Positions 1 through 8,251 are shown, counted from the first letter of the stretch. The stretch: DNA of 64,000 bases from Coraliomargarita sinensis (GCF_003185655.1 NZ_QHJQ01000002.1:62001-126000); one strand, 5' to 3'. Notes: a model not told the origin generated them from the sequence alone. Numbers and translations: made by a program.

Positions 1-938
1 TGACGGTCTCTTCCACCATCAGCTCTGCCGGTTGGTCCGAAGTTGTTTTCGATGACAACCAACTGGTGGGCCTGACGGCATCCGCATCCAAGGACACCCT
101 GACGATTCTACCCGCGCAGTTTATCGCCAAAGTGATTGAGCGCCACAATCGCGAAAATGATCCCGGGCTGGGTTATTTTGATTTTAAATACATAAGGGGC
201 AAAAATCCGGCCTTGCTGGCATCGAAGGGCTTAGAGCGTCGTGATGTCGGTGTGGTGGTCACCGAAATCGGAGGCAAGGGCTTGTCTTCGGATGCGCTGC
301 AGGTCGGCGACGTGATTTTAGAGATCGATGGATTCGAGATTGATAGTGAGGGGAAATACATCGATCCCGATTACGGCCGGCTTTCCATGAGTGGTCTGGC
401 TACGCGGGCGCATGCGGCCGGTGAGAGCATTGCCTTCAAGATCTGGCGTGACGGTAAAGAACAGCGCGTGGACTACACTCTGCCGCGGGCCGACTTCGAG
501 AAGGGCCTGATCCCGGATCGTCGCTACGATGCCCCGCCGCAATATCTGATTGAAGGAGGTCTGGTTTTCCAGCCGCTTAACGGGCCTTTGCTTGAAGCGC
601 TGGGTAAGAACATCCCGCCTTTGCTCGACTACTACAGCCAGCAAAAAGGAGTCAACGGGCGCAAGGGGCTGGTTGTCCTGAGCGGTGTCCTGCCCGATGA
701 TTATAACCTTGGCTACGAAGACCTCCGCTACGTGCTGGTCGACGAGATTAATGGTCGAACAATCAACAATCTGAATGATATCCAGACTGCTCTGGAAGAA
801 CCCGAAACCGCCTACCACAACATCCGTTTCATGCCCGAGGAGCGCATCCAGCATATTGTGCTCGATGCCCGGGAGATGGAGGACGCCACCAACCGGATTT
901 TACAAAATTACCGGATTCCGAGTGGGAGTCAGTTGTAG
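1..938 (+). CDS. PDZ-domain protein, C-terminal part (serine-protease-like), 5' truncated
   Basis: The reading frame is open from the first bases of the window, so the gene starts upstream; the ATG at 66 is internal. The visible part holds a PDZ-like module (VGDVILEIDGFEID, about codons 80-95 from position 66) and a second PDZ-like stretch near the end (YVLVDEINGRTINNLNDIQTAL). This arrangement is typical of the C-terminal half of HtrA/Deg-type or PDZ-trypsin-like proteins that act in the periplasm. The protease domain, if there is one, lies outside the window, so the catalytic residues cannot be checked. The family assignment is inferred from the PDZ pattern only. Confidence 0.7.
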   Translation, partial: TVSSTISSAGWSEVVFDDNQLVGLTASASKDTLTILPAQFIAKVIERHNRENDPGLGYFDFKYIRGKNPALLASKGLERRDVGVVVTEIGGKGLSSDALQVGDVILEIDGFEIDSEGKYIDPDYGRLSMSGLATRAHAAGESIAFKIWRDGKEQRVDYTLPRADFEKGLIPDRRYDAPPQYLIEGGLVFQPLNGPLLEALGKNIPPLLDYYSQQKGVNGRKGLVVLSGVLPDDYNLGYEDLRYVLVDEINGRTINNLNDIQTALEEPETAYHNIRFMPEERIQHIVLDAREMEDATNRILQNYRIPSGSQL

Positions 939-944
939 CTTTAC

Positions 945-1003
945 GGGATACGTGATGCGGGATACGTGATGCGGGATACGTGATGCGGGATATGCGATGT
1001 GGG
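945..1003. repeat. 14-bp tandem repeat, about 4 copies
   Basis: Four head-to-tail copies of GGGATACGTGATGC follow the stop of the PDZ gene, the first three identical and the fourth degenerate, ending in GGG. The same core (GCGGGATACGTG) recurs with the same 14-bp period at 12707-12731, so it is a dispersed short repeat rather than a purely local slippage product. It sits between convergent gene ends and has no obvious stem-loop. Confidence 0.85.
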
Positions 1004-1033
1004 TGATTGATCGCGGGCTAGCTTCCGGTCGCA

Positions 1034-2815
1034 TTACATCTTTTCCAGCGTGCGGATACCCAGTAATTCGAGGCCGGTTTTCAGAACTGTGCGTGTTCGG
1101 GCACAGAGTAGCAGCCGGCGTGCTTTAATCTCCGGCTCATCCACCAGAACACGGTCGGCGTTGTTGAAACTGCTGTAGGCGCTGGCCAGTTCGTACAGGT
1201 AAGTGCAGAGGAAGTGGGGGCGCAAGTCGTTCAGCGTCAGTTCCAGCGCGTTGACAAAGCCCATCAGCTTCCGGGCGAGCGCATGCTCGGGCTCGGTTTC
1301 AAGCGGACTGGCCTCGGCAAAGCTGTCTTCGGGGCTCGCTCCCCCTTTCCGGAAGATGCTGTTGATCCGGGCGACCGCATAAAGAAGGTAGGGTGCGGTG
1401 TTCCCTTCAAAGCTGAGCATACGGTTCCAGTCGAAGACATAATCCTGCGTGCGATTGCTGCAAAGGTCGGCGTATTTGAGTGCGCCGATGCCGACGGCAT
1501 CGGCGATATCGCGCCGCTCGTCTTCCGAGAGGTCGGCATTCTTTTCCGTGACCACGGAATAAGCGCGTTCGCGGGCCTCATCCAGGAGGGCCTGGAGTTT
1601 GATCGATTCCCCGGACTTGGTTTTGAAGGGTTTTTTATCCTCGCCCAGAATCGTGCCCCACCAGACGTGGCTCATCTCGGGCAATGGATAGCCCTTGGCC
1701 TTAAACCATTTCTCCGTGGTCAGAAAGAGCTGCTGGAAGTGGTCCTGCTGACGCGCGTCGGTCAGGTAGATCACCTCGTCGGCCTTGAATTCTTCCACGC
1801 GGTAGAGAATGGTGGCGAGGTCGGTGGTGGCGTAGTTGGAGGCGCCGTCTTTCTTGCGAATATTGAAGGGGTAGGGGCGTTCGTTGTCGCGGGCAAATTT
1901 TTTTACCTCGTCGTGCCAGACCACCAGTGCGCCTTCACTCTCTTCGGCCAGACCGGCATCGGTGAGCTCCTCGTAGATGCGCTCGACTTTGTCGCGGTAG
2001 AAGGACTCGCCCAGGGCCATGTCCACGTGTACCCCCATCTGCTCGAAGAGCTTGTCAAAGGCCGCCATTGAGATGTCGACGATCTGCTGCCAGAGCGCGG
2101 TGTTGTCCGGGTCGCCGTTCTGCAGCTTGACCAGCTCGTCGCGCGAGACGTCGCGCAGTTCGGGCTGTTCCTTTTCCAGGGCCGAACCGTCCTTGTAGAG
2201 CTGGTCCAGTGTGGCCAGCGCACTTTCGCCCTCAAGCGTATCCAGGTCGATGTTGTCGCGCTTGATCTTCATGATCAGGGTGCCGAAGTTCGTGCCCCAG
2301 TCGCCGATATGGTTGTCGCGGATGGTGTCGGCGCCGCAGAAGTCGAGTAGACGGGCGATGGCCTCTCCGATCACCATGGGGCGGAGGTGCCCGATGTGGG
2401 CCTGCTTGGCGGTATTGGCACTCGGGTAGTCGATGACCACTTTGCGGCCGTGTTTCAGTTCGCGCGCGCCGGACTGGTAGTCGTCCGGGGTGGAGTAGGC
2501 CTGCAGCCATTGCCAGAGGAAGGCACTGCTCAGCTTGAAATTGATGAATCCGGGGCCAGCCAACGAAAGCTCGACCATCTCAGGATCGAATACTCCGGAG
2601 GCTAGCAGCGCGTCGATTAATTTTTGCCCGAGTTCGCGCGGATTGGCTTTCTGCCGCTTGGCATGACCCAATACGCCGTTGACCTGAAAGTCACCGAACT
2701 TGGGATCGGCCGGGCGTACCACCGGGTCGAATTCGGGACCGAAGTCTTCGAGCTCGGCAGCGATGCTGCGAACGTGTTGATCAATAACGAGCGATGGGTT
2801 GAACCAAACCTGCAT
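1034..2815 (-). CDS. argS: Arginyl-tRNA synthetase
   Basis: Class I aminoacyl-tRNA synthetase of about 593 residues that charges tRNA-Arg in the cytoplasm. The N-terminal Add1-type domain (tRNA D-loop recognition) is followed by the HIGH motif in SANTAKQAHIGHLRP. The KMSKS loop is replaced by FKTKSGESIKL, a form common in ArgRS. The C-terminal half is the helical anticodon-binding (DALR) domain ending LLGIRTLEKM. I chose the ATG at 2815 (MQVWFNPSL); a TTG four codons upstream at 2827 would add only MLGQ. It is a single gene transcribed away from the downstream phosphorylase gene. Confidence 0.95.
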   Translation of the reverse strand: MQVWFNPSLVIDQHVRSIAAELEDFGPEFDPVVRPADPKFGDFQVNGVLGHAKRQKANPRELGQKLIDALLASGVFDPEMVELSLAGPGFINFKLSSAFLWQWLQAYSTPDDYQSGARELKHGRKVVIDYPSANTAKQAHIGHLRPMVIGEAIARLLDFCGADTIRDNHIGDWGTNFGTLIMKIKRDNIDLDTLEGESALATLDQLYKDGSALEKEQPELRDVSRDELVKLQNGDPDNTALWQQIVDISMAAFDKLFEQMGVHVDMALGESFYRDKVERIYEELTDAGLAEESEGALVVWHDEVKKFARDNERPYPFNIRKKDGASNYATTDLATILYRVEEFKADEVIYLTDARQQDHFQQLFLTTEKWFKAKGYPLPEMSHVWWGTILGEDKKPFKTKSGESIKLQALLDEARERAYSVVTEKNADLSEDERRDIADAVGIGALKYADLCSNRTQDYVFDWNRMLSFEGNTAPYLLYAVARINSIFRKGGASPEDSFAEASPLETEPEHALARKLMGFVNALELTLNDLRPHFLCTYLYELASAYSSFNNADRVLVDEPEIKARRLLLCARTRTVLKTGLELLGIRTLEKM

Positions 2816-3085
2816 CTGGCCAAGCAAGAATGCAAATGCCGGGGGTCAAGCCTGAAGGTGGTTGGGTGGTGGGTTGTTGGGGAGTGGATCTCTTGTTGTT
2901 GAGTGATTTGGCGCGATCGGGAATCAAAAATCGGTCCTTAGTGGCTCTTTGCGGGGCAGTCATGGACCGCGGCTGATTCAACCGGCTGGTCACTTTAGGC
3001 TCGACAATGAGCGCAGAATCCTATGCAAAAAAAGGCTTATGCCGTCTCGAACGGCTTTCACCAACATACATACACAACTCATTCA

Positions 3086-4420
3086 ATGAGAAAAAAGATC
3101 ATTAGCGCGCGTAAGTTTATCAAGCCGTCCTACAGCTATCTTCTGGAGAAGAAGCGTGACGGCGGCGAGTTTTCCGACGAGGAAATCCGTTATATCGTCG
3201 ATTCCATTCTCGACGAGGAAATGCCGGAATATCAACAAGCTGCCTTTGCCATGGCGGTTTATTTCCAGGGCATGTCGGCTCAGGAAACCGCAGTTTTTGC
3301 CGAAGAAATGATGCTCTCCGGCGAAGTAATCGATTTGACACGGATTACCCGTCCTAAGATCGACAAATATTCCACCGGCGGTGTCGGGGACAAGACGACA
3401 CTGGTTCTGGCCCCGCTTGCCGCGGCCGCAGGTGTGGTGATGCCCACCATGAACGGGGTCGACGAAGAGCATGTCATCAGCAATCTCGACAAGCTCTCCG
3501 CCATTCCGAAATTCAACCCGGTTCTGGACCTCAAGGGTTTTAAGGCTCAGCTTAAGAAAGTCGGCTGCACCTTTATCCAGCAGGATGAGGAGATCGCACC
3601 CGTGGACAGTATTCTCTACAAGATGCGCCTGCAGACCGGTACGATCCCGAGCTTGCCGCTCATCACCGGTTCGGTGCTCAGCCGTAAGCTGGCGGAAGGG
3701 GCCGAAGGGCTCGTCATCGACGTGAAGTGGGGCAACGGTTCCTTCATCAAAGATGTGGAGCAGGCCAAACAGCTCGCCCGTTCCATTACCCGCGTCGGCC
3801 GCTCGATGAAGCGCCGCTGCGTGGCACTGGTGACGGATATGAATCAACCGCTTGGCGACACCGTAGGCACCGCCCTCGAACTGAAGGAGGCAATCGACCT
3901 TCTCAAGGGCGAAGGTCCGGAAGATTTGCAGGAGCTTGTGCTCAAGCTCGGCATGGAAATCGTCCGTCTCGCCGGTGTGGCCGGGTCCACTCTCTCGGCC
4001 AAGCAAACCGTCCAGCGTCACCTCAAGGACGGCTCCGCCCTCGAAAAGTTCAAGGAGATGGTCGAAGCACAGGGAGGTGATACTTCCGTGATTGATGATC
4101 CGGACAAGTTCCCGACCGCGAAGCACATCCGTAAACTGCCCGCACCGAAGCGCGGCTACGTGCACACCATTAATGCCGGGCTCATCGCCGAAGGTGTGGC
4201 CAAGCTGGCCAAGAAGAAGAACGGCAAGTACGATCCGGCCGTCGGTGTTTCCGAAATCAAGAAGGTGGGTACGCAGGTCAAGCAGGGTGAGCCACTCATG
4301 ATGATCCACTACAACGATGAAGCCAAGATGGAAGAGGCCCTCGAGTTCCTCAAGACCGCCTACCGCCTGGCACCGAAGCGCCCGAACCCACCGGAGCTCA
4401 TCGTCGAGCGCGTGGCTTAA
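3086..4420 (+). CDS. Thymidine/pyrimidine-nucleoside phosphorylase family protein with altered phosphate loop
   Basis: About 444 residues, the usual length of the family, with all three domains: helical N-terminal domain, glycosyltransferase-type central domain and the C-terminal PYNP domain (RGYVHTINAGLIAEGVAKL... VGTQVKQGEPLMMIHYND). Enzymes of this family cleave thymidine or uridine with phosphate to base and (deoxy)ribose-1-phosphate. The first phosphate-binding loop is present (KYSTGGVGDKT, residues 94-104; usually KHSTGG). The family signature SGRGLGHTGGT is replaced by NGVDEEHVISN (residues 123-133) with unchanged length. Arg181 and Ser196 of the base-binding site are kept; the Lys after them is Arg. 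The substrate or activity may therefore differ. The start is the ATG at 3086; an in-frame ATG at 3023 would add 21 unlikely residues. Confidence 0.8.
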   Translation: MRKKIISARKFIKPSYSYLLEKKRDGGEFSDEEIRYIVDSILDEEMPEYQQAAFAMAVYFQGMSAQETAVFAEEMMLSGEVIDLTRITRPKIDKYSTGGVGDKTTLVLAPLAAAAGVVMPTMNGVDEEHVISNLDKLSAIPKFNPVLDLKGFKAQLKKVGCTFIQQDEEIAPVDSILYKMRLQTGTIPSLPLITGSVLSRKLAEGAEGLVIDVKWGNGSFIKDVEQAKQLARSITRVGRSMKRRCVALVTDMNQPLGDTVGTALELKEAIDLLKGEGPEDLQELVLKLGMEIVRLAGVAGSTLSAKQTVQRHLKDGSALEKFKEMVEAQGGDTSVIDDPDKFPTAKHIRKLPAPKRGYVHTINAGLIAEGVAKLAKKKNGKYDPAVGVSEIKKVGTQVKQGEPLMMIHYNDEAKMEEALEFLKTAYRLAPKRPNPPELIVERVA

Positions 4421-4440
4421 TCAGTCCCGGAACATTTTTT

Positions 4441-4470
4441 CAAAACCCCGTCTTCGGACGGGGTTTTTTG
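4441..4470 (+). terminator. Rho-independent terminator after the phosphorylase gene
   Basis: Stem CCCCGTC / GACGGGG around a TTCG tetraloop, preceded by four A and followed by six T. It lies 20 bases after the stop codon of the phosphorylase gene. Confidence 0.95.
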
Positions 4471-4897
4471 TTTGCTCGATAAGCAGGCCAGTTAAGGCTC
4501 CTGAATAATACCGCGACCGACCCGTACCACGTAGCATTCGCTCGTCAGAGGAATGACGCATTCGCTGTTTTGTTATCAAACTGCTAACACACACGAAAAA
4601 TCCTCAAGTCGCTGTACATTAGTCTCTTGTGAATAAAAATCACATCACGGAACCCGGGGATCTTTCCTGATATTGCGTCATTCGTCCCGAAATGGGCTTC
4701 TGAACGACGTATTTCGTGGAAATACCAAGGCTGAGAAAAAAGTTTTGCTAGTCCCGGGCAACCGGATAAAAATCGCGCGAAACTCGATTTTTGCTGACCA
4801 TACTAGCTATAGTCCGTAAAGTTTAACGGTTTATCGCTTATGTATTCCGCAAAAACGCCCCCATGATATGCGTCATTCAATGACGCTGTTAACACTG
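4471..4897. other. Gene-free stretch upstream of the cassette
   Basis: I find no credible gene here on either strand. The block is AT-richer than its neighbours and contains three copies of GCGTCATT or its complement: 4551-4558, 4675-4682 and the two arms of GCGTCATT C AATGACGC at 4870-4886, the last just before the cassette boundary at 4897/4898. It could hold an integron attachment site or the decayed end of an earlier cassette; no integrase gene is visible. Confidence 0.4.
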
Positions 4898-5460
4898 TTG
4901 GCAGAATGAAATGAATTTCGACAAACCGCTAGCCAGACCGATCCGGGTTCTGCTGAAGCCAAGTCTATATGCTTTGCCAGCTTCGGCAGCCTGCCTAATA
5001 ATTAGCCGTTTTCTCCCCTACGAATATTCAGAAATAGTCTTTCCTTCTGCGTTTGCAGTATTCTCGTGCTGCATCGTCCTTTGGACTCCCTACCTGATAG
5101 CAACCGGAGCTTGCTTCTACATGATGAGCCAATTGGAGTTTCCAATGTCTTTGGCAATCGAAGAATGGAGTTTGCACGTATTATTGCTTTCCGTGATCGC
5201 GATTATGCTATGGCGAACCTACAGGCATTGGCCTTTCGATAAGAAAAAGAAAGGGAAGACAGCTCCATGGTGGGCATTTCTTTTAGGTGGCTCCGCAGCA
5301 CTCGGTCTATTTGCTCTAATGGCATATTTCCTACATTACCAAGATCTATGAAAATAATGGTGCCAACCAGTCGAGGTAGTCAATGCGAGTGCCGCCGCTG
5401 GAAACCCCGGGAACCACTTGCACGATTGACCCGTTAGGCTCGCATCGACTACTCTTAACG
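4898..5460 (+). mobile_element. Integron-type gene cassette (one gene plus attC-like site)
   Basis: A 563-bp unit holds one plus-strand gene (4911-5351) followed after 9 bases by an attC-like imperfect hairpin. The unit begins with TTGGCA at 4898, preceded by G. The R'' box of the downstream attC-like site is TGCCAAC (5361-5367), the exact reverse complement of GTTGGCA at 4897-4903. That is what integron recombination predicts, because the first bases of an inserted cassette come from its own attC R' box. No integrase gene lies in the window, so this may be a cassette away from its integrase. The boundaries are inferred from this complementarity. Confidence 0.7.
4911..5351 (+). CDS. Small multi-pass membrane protein of unknown function (cassette gene)
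   Basis: 146 residues with four probable membrane segments: about 20-35 (LYALPASAACLIISRF), 42-70 (VFPSAFAVFSCCIVLW plus the following hydrophobic stretch), 84-100 (LHVLLLSVIAIMLW) and 123-142 (FLLGGSAALGLFALMAYFL). A short basic loop (DKKKKGK) lies between the last two. I recognise no family. The start is the ATG at 4911, 13 bases after the inferred cassette boundary, with no clear ribosome-binding site, which is usual for cassette genes. Base composition is more AT-rich than the flanking argS and Bat genes, consistent with foreign origin. Confidence 0.7.
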   Translation: MNFDKPLARPIRVLLKPSLYALPASAACLIISRFLPYEYSEIVFPSAFAVFSCCIVLWTPYLIATGACFYMMSQLEFPMSLAIEEWSLHVLLLSVIAIMLWRTYRHWPFDKKKKGKTAPWWAFLLGGSAALGLFALMAYFLHYQDL

Positions 5461-5466
5461 TTCGGT
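5361..5466 (+). other. attC-like recombination site
   Basis: The folded site shows the attC plan. R''/R' boxes end in AAC (5365-5367) and start with GTT (5460-5462). Next come symmetrical 5-base unpaired spacers (5368-5372 and 5455-5459), then the stem GAG / CTC, an extra unpaired G on the left arm (5376), then TAGTC / GACTA, one mismatch, and ATGCGAG / CTCGCAT. A 49-base variable terminal part (5390-5438) closes it. The R' box reads GTTCGGT, with C where the consensus has a purine. The extrahelical base and central spacer distinguish it from an ordinary terminator, and no T tract follows. Confidence 0.7.
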
Positions 5467-5494
5467 CGATGGTATCAAATGGCGTTACGCAACC

Positions 5495-5695
5495 TTGGGA
5501 TTTATACCTGGACTGGTGTTTTCAGTAGCTATTACTGCGATATTTTTCAGTTTTAAGACAACCCGCAGCTTAAAATTCGGCTCTTTGATGTGTCCTGAGA
5601 AAAGTGGACATGGGGTTCTCTTAGCCGAAGGATCGGGAAAAATAGTGGCACCCGGCCCTGACGGGCCGTATCATGGTGAAGTGTTATGGGGCTGA
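5495..5695 (+). CDS. Possible small membrane protein or remnant of a second cassette gene
   Basis: The frame is open from just after the attC-like site (stop at 5456-5458) to the TGA at 5693-5695. It lacks an ATG, the first usable start being TTG at 5495. It encodes about 66 residues with one hydrophobic helix (LGFIPGLVFSVAITAIFFSF) followed by a soluble tail (SLKFGSLMCPEKSGHGV). The helix and the position right after an attC site suggest a real but 5'-damaged cassette gene. No second attC-like site follows before the batE gene end at 5714, so the cassette would be incomplete. Weak call. Confidence 0.3.
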   Translation: MGFIPGLVFSVAITAIFFSFKTTRSLKFGSLMCPEKSGHGVLLAEGSGKIVAPGPDGPYHGEVLWG

Positions 5696-5713
5696 GCTGC
5701 TGGTAATGGTGGC

Positions 5714-6448
5714 TCAATCGCGGGAAATAGAAGCCAGGACCCGTCGGTAGTTTTGTTTACGGACCCATCCTTGAGCGCCGCCTTCGGTTTTGATTTCGAC
5801 GTAGTCGCCGTGTTGGTCGACTTTTTGTCCGCGTTCACCGGGGCGGGCGAGTCCGACCTGCGGGGCCGCGCTGGCCGGTGCGGCGTGCAGGGTAACTTGG
5901 GACGGTCCGAGCACGATACCCTGGGTGGGCAGCTGCCGGCTTTGATACAGAGCACCGGCGGCAACGATCAGTCCGATGAGGCCGAGGGTGCGGGCTGCCT
6001 TAATCTGCAGGCTGATGCGGCAACCGCCGGCCGTGGGCAACCAGATAGCGGCCAGGGTGAGCCAGAAACAGGTACTGAGAAGGATGATCCAGCCCTGCTG
6101 GCTGAGTATTCTGCTGGCGAGCTCGTGCCATTCGGGCCTGGCATTGGGCAGCCCAAGCTGTTGTCGCAGGGCACCGAGTTTGAACTGGTATTCCACGTTC
6201 TCGGGTGCGAGCAGGGTGGCCCGCTCCAGATGCCAGACCGATTCGCTGACCTTACCTTCCCGGTAGAGGGCAAGTGCCAGATTGTGTTGTGCGGCTGCGG
6301 TTTCCTTGTCGGCCACGGCTTCCGTGAAGGCACGGCTGGCCTCCGCGTATTCGGAATCGTGATAGGCATCGATGCCTTGCTGGAAGGCGTCTTCAGCTAA
6401 TGCCGCGGCACCGCTGAGGAAAAAGAATAGCAGGATTCGAATCTTCAT
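5714..6448 (-). CDS. batE: BatE-like TPR and SH3-domain membrane protein
   Basis: 244 residues. Signal peptide (MKIRILLFFFLSGAAALA), TPR repeats (about 20-110: YAEASRAFTEAV, AQHNLALALYREGKVSESVWHLERA), two membrane helices (about 125-145 and 155-172), then a bacterial SH3-like domain (VTLHAAPASAAPQVGLARPGE... GWVRKQNYRRVL). This matches BatE, the last member of Bacteroides-aerotolerance operons, where the proteins are thought to form a membrane complex in envelope stress. It overlaps batD by four bases (ATGA) and is the distal gene of the seven-gene operon starting with moxR. Confidence 0.8.
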   Translation of the reverse strand: MKIRILLFFFLSGAAALAEDAFQQGIDAYHDSEYAEASRAFTEAVADKETAAAQHNLALALYREGKVSESVWHLERATLLAPENVEYQFKLGALRQQLGLPNARPEWHELASRILSQQGWIILLSTCFWLTLAAIWLPTAGGCRISLQIKAARTLGLIGLIVAAGALYQSRQLPTQGIVLGPSQVTLHAAPASAAPQVGLARPGERGQKVDQHGDYVEIKTEGGAQGWVRKQNYRRVLASISRD

Positions 6449-8244
6449 AGCGCTTTGAGGATCCTTTCGATTTGTTGTTGGGCATCGGTGTAAGCTTTTT
6501 CTGCGTTTCCCCCGAAGCGGTGGGCATTGGCAGTTTCAAAGAATGCCCGGCAGTCCTCTGCGGCCTGCCCGGAGAGAAGAGCTTCGATTTGAGCGCTTTC
6601 GGCACTCTGCATGGATCGACCGGTTTTCACCGTAGCGGCATGGCGGACGGCCAGCTCCCCCTGTTTGTAGAACGTTTCCGCATCATCCGCCCGAAGCGCT
6701 TCGAGGTAGCCCTGTCGGGCGGCTTTGAGCGCCTGCTTTGCCTCGGCCCGCAGGGCATAGCGGGGGTCCTGGCGGTGGCGTCGGTTGCGGTAGAGCAGGG
6801 TCGCACCAGCGGCGATGAGAAGCCCCGCAAGGATGTTGAGCCCAATGAAGACGGGGCTTCGTAGGATGCCGTAGCCGACCGGACGCGGCTCTTTCGGGCG
6901 GTAGTCGAGGGTGAGCAGCGCTTCCTCCGAACTCAGGGCTTTTGAAAGTTGCAGGTCCGGTTCGGGCGTCCCGCGGGTGGGTGGAGGCGGTGTGGGGCTG
7001 AAGTTGTTTTTAGCTGGCGAAACCTCCACCGGGATGGGCGGAGCGGTTAATTCGACGTATTCCTCCTGCTCCGGGTCGAAATAGCTGAACCTGGTTTCCG
7101 GGATACTGAGCTTGCCCGGGCGCTGCGGCACGAAGACGTAATCGAAGCGCTGGCTGCCGGTCAGGCCGAGGCTGTCGGCAGGTTCAAATTGTGTTTCCGG
7201 ATCGTAGTGCTTCCAGTCGTCTGAATCGGCAAAGCTTGGACCGGTGATACGCTCGAAGTTGCCGCTCCCCTTTAGGACAACGGAGAGCATGATCGGTTCA
7301 CCCTGTGCGGTCGTATCGCTATCGGTTCCGACTTCCATGGCGATATCGCCAATCGCACCGGAAAAGCTCTCCGGTTGCCCTTCTTCGGGGAGTGGCAGAA
7401 CGTCGATGGAGAGCGCATCCGTGTAGACATTGATCCGCTCGGAGCGGCCGAAGAAATCGTCGAAGAGGCTGCTGCCAAGGGGACTGCGGCCGAAGCGGTC
7501 CCGGTTGTTGTTTTGTCCGGGCAAGCGGGCGGTGAGGGCGAACTGAAAACTCAGTGCCTGCTCGCCGGTTTGAATCGGTGTGAGTGTGAGGGGCCAGGTG
7601 AGGGTTCGGTAGCGGCGTCCTTTCACCATTTCCACACCCTCGCGGTAATCCTCCGGGAGTTCACTGATGGTAAATCCGTCAGCACTGCGATCAAATGAGT
7701 TCAGGCCTCGGAGTTGGGCCTCCTCCCCGACGTAGAGCTTCAGGTCTAGTGCCACCATCTGTCCGACGTAGAGCTTCTCCGGAAGATCGGCCTTAAGAAA
7801 AATCAGTTCGTCGCGGGAGGGGCCGGCATCCGCAGAGCGCTCCAGTACTTTCAAGGTGGCGGCGGGCACTCGCAAGCGCTGTCCTTTGTATTCAAAGGTG
7901 TATGCCGGAATCGTAAAGTCGCCCACGCCGGGAGCCGAGGCGTCGATGATCAGGCTTTGGGTCACACTGTATTCTGCGGCACCGTTGACGATCCGGGTCT
8001 GCTGGCTTTTCGAGGTGCGACCGTTGCGCAATTCCAGTTTGTTGGATTCGGGAATCGGCAGCGAGGTAATGCGCTCGACTTCCGGTTGGCTCCGGTCGCT
8101 CGTCTCTGAAACTTCGATGACGTATTGCGTCCGATCGCCCAAAGCGATGCGGGGCGGATTGAAGCGCGCCGTCACCTGAATCTCGGCAAGCAGAGCGGCC
8201 GGAAACGTGGCTAGTATAATTGTGAATATGCTGAGTAAACGCAT
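6445..8244 (-). CDS. batD: BatD (oxygen-tolerance) protein
   Basis: 599 residues. Signal peptide MRLLSIFTIILATFPAALLA, then a long immunoglobulin-like extracytoplasmic region of the BatD family (ITVTARFNPPRIALGD-type start, repeated beta-rich modules), a single membrane helix near 480-505 (VFIGLNILAGLLIAAGATLLYRN) and a cytoplasmic helical tail with conserved tryptic-like repeats. I chose the ATG at 8244, which gives a clean signal peptide and sits 7 bases after the upstream gene's stop; the longer frame to 8298 would overlap that gene. It is believed to be part of the Bat membrane complex with the VWA proteins encoded upstream. Confidence 0.85.
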   Translation of the reverse strand: MRLLSIFTIILATFPAALLAEIQVTARFNPPRIALGDRTQYVIEVSETSDRSQPEVERITSLPIPESNKLELRNGRTSKSQQTRIVNGAAEYSVTQSLIIDASAPGVGDFTIPAYTFEYKGQRLRVPAATLKVLERSADAGPSRDELIFLKADLPEKLYVGQMVALDLKLYVGEEAQLRGLNSFDRSADGFTISELPEDYREGVEMVKGRRYRTLTWPLTLTPIQTGEQALSFQFALTARLPGQNNNRDRFGRSPLGSSLFDDFFGRSERINVYTDALSIDVLPLPEEGQPESFSGAIGDIAMEVGTDSDTTAQGEPIMLSVVLKGSGNFERITGPSFADSDDWKHYDPETQFEPADSLGLTGSQRFDYVFVPQRPGKLSIPETRFSYFDPEQEEYVELTAPPIPVEVSPAKNNFSPTPPPPTRGTPEPDLQLSKALSSEEALLTLDYRPKEPRPVGYGILRSPVFIGLNILAGLLIAAGATLLYRNRRHRQDPRYALRAEAKQALKAARQGYLEALRADDAETFYKQGELAVRHAATVKTGRSMQSAESAQIEALLSGQAAEDCRAFFETANAHRFGGNAEKAYTDAQQQIERILKAL

Positions 8245-8251
8245 GGTGAAA

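Noticed and set aside
1610..1650. Missing KMSKS motif as a defect in argS
   Set aside because: FKTKSGES in its place is a known form for arginyl-tRNA synthetases.
3449..3490. Compensating frameshift as the cause of the odd phosphorylase loop
   Set aside because: Neither alternative frame across this stretch restores SGRGLGHTGGT, and the length is unchanged.
3083..4309. 408-residue frame antisense to the phosphorylase gene
   Set aside because: Mirror of the real gene with low-complexity His/Leu-rich translation and no domain pattern; the plus-strand gene is a clear family member.
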